Below, one piece after another: positions 41,745-51,708 of a stretch of DNA of 64,000 nt. The position numbers and the translations under genes are program-made. This DNA is from a virus. Every line of letters starts with the position of its first letter. Within the stretch, counting starts at the first letter, position 1. Below the pieces are notes generated by a model, which had not been told where the DNA came from, did no database searches, and saw only the letters and a program-made list of their open reading frames with translations. The stretch spans positions 36,285-100,284 of IMG/VR virus record IMGVR_UViG_3300043399_000371; one strand, 5' to 3'.

Positions 41745-42497
41745 TTATTTAGCTTTCTGTATCACCACAATATATTCGTTGTGGTTGTCTTCTGCTTTGT
41801 CACCTATATTATATCTTTTTCTGAGTTGTTTGTTGTTCAGAATATGTCTTAGTCCCAAATTCTCATGGCTATAGATTTTTATTTTGTTACCTTCTTTTCG
41901 TTTCTGCTCAAGTACCGAAGATAAACTTTCTAATTCTTCTCTACCGTATCTATGTGATATATCTTCGATGAAATAGAAACCGCCTTTTTTCAAATAATCC
42001 CAAGAAGATTCTAGAGTCTTTATTTGTGAATATGGGTGGTGGTCTCCATCGTCGATAATAATATCAAACTCTTTACCATATAATTCCAACCAATCATCTT
42101 TCTTTGTGCTATCAAAATACAATGTCTTGACTTTATTGAATGATTGAAATTTCTTTCTGAGTTCTTGAATGTTCATCACTCTGTCTTGGTTTATCACAAT
42201 ATCCACACCATAAACAGTTGACTTTGTAAAATATTTTTGCCAAGCTAATAAACCAAAACCATAATGTGTTCCAACTTCAATAATACTCAGATTCTTGTCT
42301 TTTAATTTAGAAATGTATTTTGAGTAAACAGCATAGTATCCCCTCCATCCACCTCGATCCGTTTCATTAGGATCTCTGTCTGGAAAGTTTTGCTTCATTG
42401 TATATCTGTTGTGGTTTGGATTATAATTCAAAAGTTTCTTCAATTCTTCATCGTAACTTTTGATTGTCTTATAACTTTTGGCTTCTGTGAATATCAT
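41745..42497 (-). CDS. Class I SAM-dependent methyltransferase (cephalosporin hydroxylase/MycE-like)
   Basis: A 250-residue protein: IIEVGTHYGFGLLAWQKYF (motif I, ExGxxxGxS-like), STVYGVDIVINQD, FDIIIDDGDHHPYSQI (metal-binding DDGxH) and KKGGFYFIEDI. This set is typical of metal-dependent sugar O-methyltransferases near CmcI/MycE. It would methylate a glycan made by neighbouring enzymes. It overlaps the GT25 gene by 4 nt. Confidence 0.8.
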   Translation of the reverse strand: MIFTEAKSYKTIKSYDEELKKLLNYNPNHNRYTMKQNFPDRDPNETDRGGWRGYYAVYSKYISKLKDKNLSIIEVGTHYGFGLLAWQKYFTKSTVYGVDIVINQDRVMNIQELRKKFQSFNKVKTLYFDSTKKDDWLELYGKEFDIIIDDGDHHPYSQIKTLESSWDYLKKGGFYFIEDISHRYGREELESLSSVLEQKRKEGNKIKIYSHENLGLRHILNNKQLRKRYNIGDKAEDNHNEYIVVIQKAK

Positions 42498-43147
42498 ATT
42501 TCTATAAATTTGTGAAATTTATCCTGTGACCAATGTTCTGGGTGAATGTTACAATAATGCTCAACGGTATTACCATATTTAGATGACATGACTTGGTTGC
42601 TACATGGAACATATTTTTTATGGGAGGAGTTTACAACTTTGTCAACAATTTTTTCATGCAAGGCAAATCCATGTATGAATGAATATGGTCCTGCTGTTAT
42701 TTCTGTATCCATAGAAACTTCGACCAATTTTTTTGCAAACCAAGGTTTTATTGCATAACTTCCCATTGCAGCTTTATCATAGAAAATAATACCATAATTG
42801 TCATTTTTCCATAATTTTTCTGGGTGTTCAAGAAACGAATCATGTTCCATAATCAAAATTTCTTGATTCAAAAAACAACATTCTTGCCAAAGCTTGAAAT
42901 GACTGTACCAAACTGCTTTTTCCGTATCTGTTATCTCTGCTTTTAAATTTAGATTTAAATATTTTCTGGCATGAGAATATTTGGTGAATCTAAGTTCCTT
43001 TTGCTTAACAAGTGTCTTTGGTGTTATAGCAGGAAACTTTTTTACTTTTAGGCCAGCTTTTTCCCATGATGGTATACAGTAGCTGGCATAATAGTTGGAT
43101 GCTTCACTATCTTCAACAACAATCATAAAACAATTTTCAAATAACAT
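42494..43147 (-). CDS. GT25-like glycosyltransferase
   Basis: A 217-residue protein from the ATG at 43147, overlapping the upstream stop as TAATG. The pattern MIVVEDSEASNYYASYCIPSW, ITDTEKAVWYSHFKLWQECC and EILIMEHDSFLE fits GT25 (xLtxGEigCalSHxxlw, IlEDDa), with EHD in place of EDD. GT25 enzymes add sugars to lipopolysaccharide or collagen-like proteins. The presence of collagen-like fibres nearby makes protein glycosylation an attractive but unproven idea. Confidence 0.65.
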   Translation of the reverse strand: MLFENCFMIVVEDSEASNYYASYCIPSWEKAGLKVKKFPAITPKTLVKQKELRFTKYSHARKYLNLNLKAEITDTEKAVWYSHFKLWQECCFLNQEILIMEHDSFLEHPEKLWKNDNYGIIFYDKAAMGSYAIKPWFAKKLVEVSMDTEITAGPYSFIHGFALHEKIVDKVVNSSHKKYVPCSNQVMSSKYGNTVEHYCNIHPEHWSQDKFHKFIEI

Positions 43148-44805
43148 TATGCAACTCGTTTCCAAAGAGTAATTTCTGTGATAATTTCTGTTGTTACCTG
43201 TACTCTTTCGCCTTCATATGTTAGAATGTATGCTGTTGGGTTTCCAAGATAGTCTGTGCCACCGGGGTCTAATGATGTATATGATACCTGTCCAGTAAAT
43301 CCTACAGCACCAACGTAATCAGATCCGCCGAATGATGCACCATCATATGCAACTGCGGCATCATATAGTCCAACACCATAAAGGTCGCCGGTATATGATG
43401 TAATGAATCCACCAATAAATCCAGCATATGTCCCCCAGAATGTAATACCTGCCAAATATTCATTACCAACAGAACCTTGATATAAACCACCCCAATAAGT
43501 TTCCACACCAGTATATGTTGCGGTATAGGATGAAGCAACCCCTGCTGTATATGTAACACTACCTGTATATGTTGCACCGGGAGAATTGTAATTTGTAGAT
43601 GTTGCTGAATTAAATGCTTCCTCGGACGAATATGATGCTGAGAGACCAGTATATGGTGTTATATCTGCTGGACCAGTATAGTTAGTAAATAAGCTTGCAT
43701 AATCTGTTTCACCACCAAGATAATCTGTAAAATTGATTGCATATTCTGGGTTAAGATATACAGGACCATATGAACCAGCGTCAGGATCTTCGCCTATAAA
43801 ATCTGTTGGAGAGTTATATGAACCACCAGCATAAGATACTGCACCATCAACACCAGTATAATTTGATACCCCCTGATAAACAGCAGTTACATAGTTCGTG
43901 TCAGTACCAACATAACCAACTTGACTTGTGTATATACCCTGAACAGATCCAAGATATTCATTTTGACCACCACCAATATATGAACCAGTATCAACAAGAC
44001 CAAGATATTCTGGATTCATATAATCGACACCATAGGATATGGTATCTGCATTAAATGATATGTCTGCTGTTATTCTACGAATATCTTGTACACTTCCACA
44101 GTCGGCCCAAACCCCGGTTACTGGTGGAGAACTCTGTAGAGCATAGAAACCAATGCCCGTAGAAATCATTGAACTTTCAACAGTTTTAATCAAAAGTCTC
44201 AAATCCATTTCCGAGAATTGAGTTAACTGTGAACCAGAAAGTTTTAGTGGTGCCAAAAATGATTCTTGATAACCATTATCAATTTTATGCCACAAATAAT
44301 ATGTGTTGTTTACTATTGTAAAATTTTCTAATGTGTCTTTTAATTCACCGATACTAACCCAAGTTCCACCATCTGCCGGTGCTGTTGGTCCAAGATAATA
44401 ACTGTTGATGCTGTTTTCGCCAGCAATCATATCCAAAATATAATTTGCTACGTTTTGGATTGGTGTGATACCTTCTTTTAATACAATAGTTGGAGAAGTT
44501 GATGTATCCAATCCAACATATTTTGGGGCATCTGGTTGTGCGCCATATGTTGATGTCTGTTGTTGAGAAAGTGTGTATGTGTTTGAATATACAGTAACGT
44601 TTGCGGAATCTACCCCTCCACCACGAACAGTATCTACGAACGTACCAATTGGATTTGTTGTGCCAAGAGTTATGGTTCCTGCAAAAGTCCCATTTGCCAT
44701 CTCTTGAAGAATCCAATTTGATATTCTCTGAATATCAGTATCATTTGCTTGAGTTAACTCTGATAACCCTTCATTTTGTTTTAGATATACTAGATTGATA
44801 CTCAT
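43147..44805 (-). CDS. YxG-rich fibre-like structural protein
   Basis: A 552-residue protein. The N-terminal about 270 residues are ordered and include two ISNWILQEM / VANYILDMIAG-type helical modules. The C-terminal half has more than 30 Tyr/Phe-x-Gly steps (YVG, YLG, YTG, YAG, YQG, WGG) at 6-14 residue spacing and no long helix. It ends ITEITLWKRVA. This type of aromatic-glycine repeat protein is a tail fibre or decoration of marine T4-like phages. It is coupled with the 55-residue gene upstream by TAATG. Confidence 0.65.
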   Translation of the reverse strand: MSINLVYLKQNEGLSELTQANDTDIQRISNWILQEMANGTFAGTITLGTTNPIGTFVDTVRGGGVDSANVTVYSNTYTLSQQQTSTYGAQPDAPKYVGLDTSTSPTIVLKEGITPIQNVANYILDMIAGENSINSYYLGPTAPADGGTWVSIGELKDTLENFTIVNNTYYLWHKIDNGYQESFLAPLKLSGSQLTQFSEMDLRLLIKTVESSMISTGIGFYALQSSPPVTGVWADCGSVQDIRRITADISFNADTISYGVDYMNPEYLGLVDTGSYIGGGQNEYLGSVQGIYTSQVGYVGTDTNYVTAVYQGVSNYTGVDGAVSYAGGSYNSPTDFIGEDPDAGSYGPVYLNPEYAINFTDYLGGETDYASLFTNYTGPADITPYTGLSASYSSEEAFNSATSTNYNSPGATYTGSVTYTAGVASSYTATYTGVETYWGGLYQGSVGNEYLAGITFWGTYAGFIGGFITSYTGDLYGVGLYDAAVAYDGASFGGSDYVGAVGFTGQVSYTSLDPGGTDYLGNPTAYILTYEGERVQVTTEIITEITLWKRVA

Positions 44806-44972
44806 TAATTACCCCAGACAATAGTACCTGTAGAATCTTTTATAACAAGAGTCCTACTTGAACTATCCAAAAAACCAGATGATTGTACAGAACTTGAGAA
44901 TATTGCAGAATTTGCGTTTGTTACATTTCTATTGTCATCAACTACAATAATACCAGAAACTTTTATTGCCAT
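44805..44972 (-). CDS. Small virion-type protein (C-terminal module only)
   Basis: A 55-residue protein: MAIKVSGIIVVDDNRNVTNA, then the module VQSSGFLDSSSRTLVIKDS with an ending GTIVWGN. The same module ends the 216-residue protein just upstream (45010-45660), so this gene is a truncated paralogue or a stand-alone tip. Not long enough to be a fibre on its own. TAA/ATG overlap with the YxG-rich protein; AAGGA lies upstream. Confidence 0.7.
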   Translation of the reverse strand: MAIKVSGIIVVDDNRNVTNANSAIFSSSVQSSGFLDSSSRTLVIKDSTGTIVWGN

Positions 44973-45003
44973 CTTCGTAATCCTTACTCGGCAGTTGTTT
45001 TAC

Positions 45004-45011
45004 TATTTATC
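45004..45011 (-). promoter_or_regulatory. Late promoter variant GATAAATA
   Basis: GATAAATA on the minus strand at the end of the 216-residue gene, 32 nt before the small 55-residue gene. One-base variant of the late box. Confidence 0.4.
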
Positions 45012-45660
45012 ACTCACCCCAAACCACATTACCATTAGAATCCTTTACAACTAATGTTCTGCTTGAACTGTCTAGGAAACCAGATGATTGAACTTTTTTG
45101 GAATATAGAGTTCCTGTATCTGGGTAAAAATAAATTTGTGTGTTTGAAACTTTTACATCAGAAACTGCACCAGTATCAGTATCGATGAATAACATATACT
45201 GAATGCTACTTGATACGGTATCATTGATAATCTGTAATGAAATGTTGTTTGCTTTATCAAATGCTGCTTGTGCTGTGATAACTGCACCATCATATTGATC
45301 AAGAGTAACTTTGTCTAATTGTTGACCAGAAAAATTAATAACACTTGCACTTATATTTGATATGTTTGCATTAGCAGCAAGAATACTTGTTGCGTTTAAA
45401 ATGGAAGTGTTAGAAACATTCGAATAACTAGTATTGCTACTAATAGAGACAACATTAATCGTATTAGCATATAGTTGATTTATATTTGCCGAATTATCGA
45501 CAATCAGTTTTGATCCAGTTCCAGATATTTTTAATATTGTGTTCGATGTGAATGTTGCACCATTACCATCAGTTAATGTGTTTGCAAACTGAATTAATGA
45601 CTGTGTTGCTGTTAGCCATTGTTGAAAAGTATTATTGGATGTTATTTGATTGATGGGCAT
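45010..45660 (-). CDS. Fibre-like structural protein
   Basis: A 216-residue polar protein rich in Asn, Ser and Thr (NTSYSNVSNTSILNATSILA, NISNISASVINFSGQQLDKV), likely a beta-rich shaft. A predicted helix QQWLTATQSLIQFANTLTDG opens it. It ends VQSSGFLDSSSRTLVVKDS and NVVWGE, the module shared with the next gene. Located between the coiled-coil protein and the YxG fibre. Structural role inferred from composition and place. Confidence 0.6.
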   Translation of the reverse strand: MPINQITSNNTFQQWLTATQSLIQFANTLTDGNGATFTSNTILKISGTGSKLIVDNSANINQLYANTINVVSISSNTSYSNVSNTSILNATSILAANANISNISASVINFSGQQLDKVTLDQYDGAVITAQAAFDKANNISLQIINDTVSSSIQYMLFIDTDTGAVSDVKVSNTQIYFYPDTGTLYSKKVQSSGFLDSSSRTLVVKDSNGNVVWGE

Positions 45661-45666
45661 TTTTCA

Positions 45667-45876
45667 TTAAACCTTAGTCTGTTGTATAAGCTGATATAAC
45701 ATCGCTTTTATTTCATTCATGTCATTGGTCATTTCATCGACCTTTTTTTCAAGAGTTTCCATTTTTCTTGATTGTTCTTTTTTTCTTTTGTAAGATAGCA
45801 GCGCATCGTTATTTTTATTTATCAATGCGCCACTATCGGTTCTAAAGATTCCGTTTACTGTTGTTGGTTTGTCCAT
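45667..45876 (-). CDS. Small coiled-coil protein
   Basis: A 69-residue protein with GIFRTDSGALINKNNDALLS at the N-terminus and a coiled coil (RKMETLEKKVDEMTNDMNEI, AMLYQLIQQ) at the end. It lies 3 nt after the giant tail protein and before the fibre-like genes. Possibly a fibre connector. No family recognised. Confidence 0.6.
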   Translation of the reverse strand: MDKPTTVNGIFRTDSGALINKNNDALLSYKRKKEQSRKMETLEKKVDEMTNDMNEIKAMLYQLIQQTKV

Positions 45877-45879
45877 TTT

Positions 45880-48800
45880 TTATTTCTGTAATGCTATTGC
45901 CCTCAAATCACCGACTCTTGGAACAATTGCGCTATCATCACCTAGAATACCAATCTTGATAGAGAATTGTTTGAATCCTGTTAACAAGCTACCAGAAGAT
46001 GTTGTATATTGAACTTCTTGGTTCGGTCCTGTTAACATAGAAGTTGGAATCGAATATGTAAACTCTTTGAAATCACCTTTATTAACTAATGATGAGTAAA
46101 CAGTTTCGTTTCTTGTCATCTCAACCCAAGGTCTTTGATTAAATTCTTGACCATCTTCAACATTCTTAATCTTCATCCAAACTTTGATATCACTATTTGT
46201 TGATGGTGGTAGATATGCGGTAAGCTTAACAAGTAAGTCTTCGGCATCTTGACCATCAGCTAGTGTAACAACTTTTGATATGTATTTATTGATCAAGCTA
46301 CCACCAGAAGATGCTGTTTCTCCTGTTGTATTGCTGTTGATCAAGTTTTGTACGAATACGCAATGTGTAGCAGAAACGTCAACAACTGGTGAAACATAAG
46401 CTGAAGCACTTTGTAATGTTGCCTTAATCAATGAAGAATTGCTTGAAGAGAAATCTTGCAATTCGATTGTTCTTGATTTTAGAGTCTTTTCTTCTGAGAA
46501 CTCAAAGCTAGTATCAGGTGTAAACTGCTGATATGTGCTATATGTGTTTGAAGACAACAAGATGCTACTCATCGAGAATGTGCAAGTTGTTTTTGGCAAC
46601 TGTAATACTCTTGGCTTAAAGTTAACAGTAGAGTGAACGTATTCTTGTATTTCACTTATTGTTGTTATATTTCCAGATGTTGAACCAGCAATAGTTGCAT
46701 TGGCAAAGAAACTTCCATTTGATGATGAAAGGATCATTGTATCATCGCTAGAGTTGTATTTGACAATATTACCTGAACCAGAACTGATTGCAGATATATT
46801 TGCAGTTGCTCCAGATGATGCTGCAATGCTTCCAACATTGAATGAGAAACCATCTGTGTAATAAACACTACCAGAAATTGACAATACGTTTGCGGTATTG
46901 GTTCCCTGAGTAATTGTATTACCCACACTAATTGTTCCACCAGCAATGTTTGTCAATGTTAGTGCTTGACTTGAAACAATAGTCTCACCGAAAACATCGA
47001 ATGAATTTTGTGGTGTGGCTAACTTCAAGAACTCATAAGGTTTATTACCAAATACTGCCTGACCAGTTACTGCTGTATTGAAGTTTGCTCTGTTAAACTT
47101 AACTTTCAAATCAACATCAGGAACAATGCTCCAGTTCAAGTTGTTGTTTGTTGTGAATAAGCTTCCTGTTAGCTGTCTTCCTGTTACTGGTGTGTTTGTA
47201 ATAACATCAGTCTCGCCCAAACGTGATACCCAGAAATATGTGTCTGGATTCAAACCTTCTGTGTGAATAACGAATGCATACTGTGTGTTATTTTGTAAGA
47301 ACACAGGAGATTGGAATTTAACATTATGTGGTGTTGTTCCGTCTGATGTTGTTGTTACTTCGCTAGATCTGTACCAAACTTCACTATAAGGAACTTGTGT
47401 TCTTGTGATTCCGCCATCAGAACTCATCTCACGAATTTCAAACCAAACACCTAATGTTGGATGAACTTGTTGGATGAATACGTCAACAGAGGTTAAGAAT
47501 ACTCCAGCCTCAGTTTCTGGCACTTCAACCTTGAATGAGTATGCCATGCAAGATGGTCCGAAAATTTGGACTTCCTGCTTACCAGAAACAGTTTGTGATT
47601 CGTTAATTGGTCTTGTGATATACTTTGTTTCTCTGGTTGAAAGAATTGTGTTTTGCTTCTGTGCGTAGATACCACTTGCATAGAAATAGTTCTTAGCGTA
47701 TGATGTAGCATCGATTGCATTTGTTGGACTATCTGTAATTATTACTTCTTTGCTTCCAACTCTAAATCTCTTACCTTCTGCTGGCAATCTCAATAGACCA
47801 GCAAGAATTCCGTATGAGTTTGTTTTCCATGCAGCACCTTCAGCTAGGTATGAGACTGTGCCTGAACTGATATCATCACTATCTGCCAATACTCTTGGTG
47901 TGATATAATCAGACATATCTTCACCATCGAAGAATGTGTAATATGTTGTGTTGGCTTTTAGACCACGAACAACAACATTGATTACCTGAGGTCTGATATA
48001 TGGAATTACAGAAACGTCTGTAACATATGTACCAATTTGTTGCTGAATCTTTTCAGTTGTTGCTATTGTCTGAATACCTGTTCGTACTCTTTCTGATGGT
48101 GGAGTAACGATTTCGATATATCCACGATCTGTAGTGTCTGCTGTGTTTAATGTACCAACAGAAGCAGATGCGGCAACAGCATCAGCATAGCTTGTGAAAG
48201 AACCAACTAATTGTGCCCTTGACAAATCTCCGGATCTATCACCATAGTTTCTGGCGTAAACGTTATAGACAGTTTTACCTGTTTGATATGTTTCCCATGA
48301 ACCCCACTCTGTTGTCATTATCTTGTCTGGTGGAATACTATTACCAAACTCGACAACTCTATCTACTGTTGTGGAATCAGTCCAAACGTCAATATCTGGA
48401 CTTAGTGTTATATTACCAACAAATCGGAAAACACTCTGTTCGATATTTCTTATTGTTGTTACTCTTGACTGTTCCAACAATGTGGTTTCTGTATATGGTA
48501 ATGTTACCAAGTTTCCTGTCTTAACAACATTTGTACTCTCGGCACTTGCATATTCGTATGCAAATGATTCCATATCAAAAACTGGTCTGATTACATTTTC
48601 TGCTTTATCAACAGCAATATTGTAATCTGAACTGTATGTTGCGCCTAATGAATGGTCCAAGAAACCATCAACGAAGAAACCATTCTTGAACCTGTCATTA
48701 CCTGATGAGTCTAGAACCATAAGGTCAACAGCACTCTTTTCTAATAGTGAAAGAGCATTGTAGTATTCAAGGTTTTCGATTCTTTGCTTTAGAACACCAA

Positions 48801-51699
48801 TGTCTCTCATTGTGTGTCTAGAATTTGTTATTCTTTTAATAGACACACCTTCAGGTTGTCTGTTGAGAATTCTAGCGTATGTTGTAGCTAATGATGGATA
48901 TGGTGGGATATACAAATTAGCGATGCCCATTACATCATCAGGAACTTGTGGTGTGACAGGGAAGATGTCTGGAACACCACGAATTATTGAGTAGTTTCCT
49001 TGTATGTCAGTTATAACAACATCTCGTCTAGCAAGGTAGTAAGAATAATCGCAAGAAATTTGACTTGCTGGTTTTGGTATTCTCAAACCTTCTGCTGGTG
49101 TGTTGAATGAATTTGTTGTTGCTGGGTTAACACTAGCACCAGAAGGAGTAAATGCGTCACTTGCTGTATTTGTTTTTACTGGTCTGAAATCCAAATACTT
49201 TCTAAGATTAAATGTTTGTCCAGTAACAGGTGATTTATATACTGGAACCTGATATGTGAAAATTGTTGATGTTGATTCTGTGTCATCATCTATTGGGTAC
49301 GAATCAATAGAGAAATAACCGAAACCATTTGTAAAGTCTGGTTTGAAGTAATCCAACTCAACAAGAATTCTATCATTTGTTGTCAGAGCAACTACAGGTA
49401 TTAATTTTGCATGGTCATAAAGATCATCTCTTTGACCATTATCAAAAACGAAGTCATTTGTTACTAATGTGCCTTCAGTATTTGATGTGAAGTTTGTTCC
49501 TGTTTTCTTTCTGATTTGTTTGATTCGGAAAACATCAGAGATACCAAGGTTGATTGGGTCTGTCAATGATGATAAAGTTGCACAGTTTGCTTGTACATAA
49601 ACGCTAGAAATCAAATCTTTCTTGATTTCTTTTGCTGAACTTCTTGTAACATCATATGCTATTGTTGCTGGTACTGTTGTTGGGTAAGTTTCTTTTAGGT
49701 CGAAGCTTAGTATTTTGTTTGATATTGCTGTTACATCTCGTTCAGTACCGGCAACATATCCCTTACCAGTTAGATCAATAATATCTCCGGTTGTGTAAAC
49801 TTTTGATACTGTTTGTGCTGTAAATGATGATGGGAAAGTTGTTGTTATTGTTAGGTTCACATTATTTGCAATTGATGCAATTTTGAATCTTCCAGTAACG
49901 TTGTTGATAGAGATTAGGTCTCCAACGTTTAGATTCAAGAATTGTGTTCCATTTCCAACCAAAACATTTCCACTTATTGTACCATTTGCAGTACCAACTA
50001 GAACATTTGAGAAAGGATTTGCGTTTCTCAAAGTTAGAATCATTGTTCGTTTTTCGATATCGGACAATGATCCAGAAGAACCGTATGAATGTGTTTCGTT
50101 TGATGGTGTAACTTCCAATGAGAATGTACCATCTTGGTTAATTGTAATGTCTGTGCTTCTCTTAAATGTGAATGATGTATCCGAATCAGTATCGTTGTCT
50201 GAACGAACACTTCTGATATAATCAGAACCTAGTGGATACAATAAGGTGCTTTGTAGTGTATCTTGAAGAACTGCATCTCCAGAAGTTAGCACAACGTCAG
50301 CAAAGAATCCATTGTTGTCTGAACTATAGACAGAACGAACATTTGAGAATGTGTTTGATCCTGTCATATTAATATCAAACAAATACAAATCGTATTGGTC
50401 ATTTGTTGAGTATTCTAGGAATTTTACTTTTGCGGTTCCTATTGCCTGACCAATTGGAGTTGTAGAACTGAAAGAGTTTACGTTTGAAACTCTCTGTTCT
50501 GCTTGATTGTATAGGGTTACTGTTTGTGCGGTATCTAGATCCAATGAACCAACAGCTTGAGTTATTGTTATATAATTACCATTTCTTGCACTCAATACTT
50601 CAGAGTTGATTCGTGTGAAGTCTAAACTTTTTTCTGTTTCGATGTATTTTGTAACAAGACTGTCAACCTCATAACCTTTAACATAAGCTAGTCCGGGTTC
50701 TACACCAACTGCCAACAAACTCACATTTCCGCCATTTGATTCTGACAAATATCCTTCATTTGAACCTGTATCAAGATGTTCCCTGACTCTTACACCAAAA
50801 CCTCTTACAACATAATCACCAGATTCGTCATAAGTTCTTTTTGCGAATTCGTCATATATTCTTGAGTATTCAGATCTTTCATATAATTCTGTAACAACAC
50901 CATCTTTGATAATGAATAGTGTTGTGAAATCTGGTGTTGTTGTGTCATCGTTAATATCAAGTTTAGTTAACAATAATGACACTTTTAGACGATCTGCTCC
51001 GGGTGCAGAATAGTTGTATGATCCTAATGCTGGATCTAATAGTGATGTGTCCTGACCAGAAACAATTATTTCTTCTAATGAATCAAATCCAACTTTTGCT
51101 GTTGGTGTTTGACTTGTTGGGCTTAGGATTATTTTCTGTTTTACGAAGCTTACAAAATATCCTTTTGAGAAAACAGTACCATCCTCGATTGTAAATAGAG
51201 AACCTTTTCCTGTTGCTCCTGTTGCTTTTACAGTATATGTTATGGGTTCGACACCTGTTTCTAAACGTAATTGTTCACCACCAACAAAAGTAGATGATGA
51301 TGTGCCAGAAGAAAGATAGCGAATAAGAAGAATGTCTTCTGCTTCGCCCCAAACTGTTTTCGAAGCAAAAGCATGGACATAAGCACGAATTCCAGTTGTA
51401 TTGCCAACAATTATTTTTCCAACGAGACTGTTTAGGTCTGTATTTGTAACTCCACTTGTTTGTGTCAGTCTTATTGTATCAACATCAGTTTCGATATTGA
51501 ATTGACCACCCAATACAATAGCACCTTCTTTGAAAATGTGCTTACCAAAACGTTCTATCTGTTTTTGTAGTGCTGTTTGAAGTTGTGTTAATTCTCTTGC
51601 CTGTACCGCATATCCGGGTTTGAAAAGAACTCTATAAAAGTTCTTTGTCTCATCGAAATCATCGTAGTAAGGATTTAAATTAAAATTTATTGATGACAT
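45880..51699 (-). CDS. Giant DUF4815 tail/baseplate protein
   Basis: A 1939-residue protein. The N-terminal part (NLNPYYDDFDETKNFYRVLF, PGYAVQARELTQLQTALQKQ, FGKHIFKEGAIVLGG) is the DUF4815 family of marine T4-like phages. The body is beta-rich with Asn/Ser/Thr-rich segments; later parts contain SVDVFIQQVHPTLGVWFEIREM and FVIHTEGLNPDTYFWVSRLG. In position it follows gp8, where T4 has gp9, gp10 and gp11, so it may be the fibre-bearing baseplate arm. This is inference. It is the largest gene in the window. Confidence 0.78.
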   Translation of the reverse strand: MSSINFNLNPYYDDFDETKNFYRVLFKPGYAVQARELTQLQTALQKQIERFGKHIFKEGAIVLGGQFNIETDVDTIRLTQTSGVTNTDLNSLVGKIIVGNTTGIRAYVHAFASKTVWGEAEDILLIRYLSSGTSSSTFVGGEQLRLETGVEPITYTVKATGATGKGSLFTIEDGTVFSKGYFVSFVKQKIILSPTSQTPTAKVGFDSLEEIIVSGQDTSLLDPALGSYNYSAPGADRLKVSLLLTKLDINDDTTTPDFTTLFIIKDGVVTELYERSEYSRIYDEFAKRTYDESGDYVVRGFGVRVREHLDTGSNEGYLSESNGGNVSLLAVGVEPGLAYVKGYEVDSLVTKYIETEKSLDFTRINSEVLSARNGNYITITQAVGSLDLDTAQTVTLYNQAEQRVSNVNSFSSTTPIGQAIGTAKVKFLEYSTNDQYDLYLFDINMTGSNTFSNVRSVYSSDNNGFFADVVLTSGDAVLQDTLQSTLLYPLGSDYIRSVRSDNDTDSDTSFTFKRSTDITINQDGTFSLEVTPSNETHSYGSSGSLSDIEKRTMILTLRNANPFSNVLVGTANGTISGNVLVGNGTQFLNLNVGDLISINNVTGRFKIASIANNVNLTITTTFPSSFTAQTVSKVYTTGDIIDLTGKGYVAGTERDVTAISNKILSFDLKETYPTTVPATIAYDVTRSSAKEIKKDLISSVYVQANCATLSSLTDPINLGISDVFRIKQIRKKTGTNFTSNTEGTLVTNDFVFDNGQRDDLYDHAKLIPVVALTTNDRILVELDYFKPDFTNGFGYFSIDSYPIDDDTESTSTIFTYQVPVYKSPVTGQTFNLRKYLDFRPVKTNTASDAFTPSGASVNPATTNSFNTPAEGLRIPKPASQISCDYSYYLARRDVVITDIQGNYSIIRGVPDIFPVTPQVPDDVMGIANLYIPPYPSLATTYARILNRQPEGVSIKRITNSRHTMRDIGVLKQRIENLEYYNALSLLEKSAVDLMVLDSSGNDRFKNGFFVDGFLDHSLGATYSSDYNIAVDKAENVIRPVFDMESFAYEYASAESTNVVKTGNLVTLPYTETTLLEQSRVTTIRNIEQSVFRFVGNITLSPDIDVWTDSTTVDRVVEFGNSIPPDKIMTTEWGSWETYQTGKTVYNVYARNYGDRSGDLSRAQLVGSFTSYADAVAASASVGTLNTADTTDRGYIEIVTPPSERVRTGIQTIATTEKIQQQIGTYVTDVSVIPYIRPQVINVVVRGLKANTTYYTFFDGEDMSDYITPRVLADSDDISSGTVSYLAEGAAWKTNSYGILAGLLRLPAEGKRFRVGSKEVIITDSPTNAIDATSYAKNYFYASGIYAQKQNTILSTRETKYITRPINESQTVSGKQEVQIFGPSCMAYSFKVEVPETEAGVFLTSVDVFIQQVHPTLGVWFEIREMSSDGGITRTQVPYSEVWYRSSEVTTTSDGTTPHNVKFQSPVFLQNNTQYAFVIHTEGLNPDTYFWVSRLGETDVITNTPVTGRQLTGSLFTTNNNLNWSIVPDVDLKVKFNRANFNTAVTGQAVFGNKPYEFLKLATPQNSFDVFGETIVSSQALTLTNIAGGTISVGNTITQGTNTANVLSISGSVYYTDGFSFNVGSIAASSGATANISAISSGSGNIVKYNSSDDTMILSSSNGSFFANATIAGSTSGNITTISEIQEYVHSTVNFKPRVLQLPKTTCTFSMSSILLSSNTYSTYQQFTPDTSFEFSEEKTLKSRTIELQDFSSSNSSLIKATLQSASAYVSPVVDVSATHCVFVQNLINSNTTGETASSGGSLINKYISKVVTLADGQDAEDLLVKLTAYLPPSTNSDIKVWMKIKNVEDGQEFNQRPWVEMTRNETVYSSLVNKGDFKEFTYSIPTSMLTGPNQEVQYTTSSGSLLTGFKQFSIKIGILGDDSAIVPRVGDLRAIALQK

Positions 51700-51708
51700 T
51701 TATTGCCC

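Noticed and set aside
44354-44716. 120-codon frame on the minus strand within the YxG protein gene
   Set aside because: Out-of-frame shadow, Trp/Cys/Arg-rich, of a gene with a coherent fibre-like product and proper TAATG coupling.
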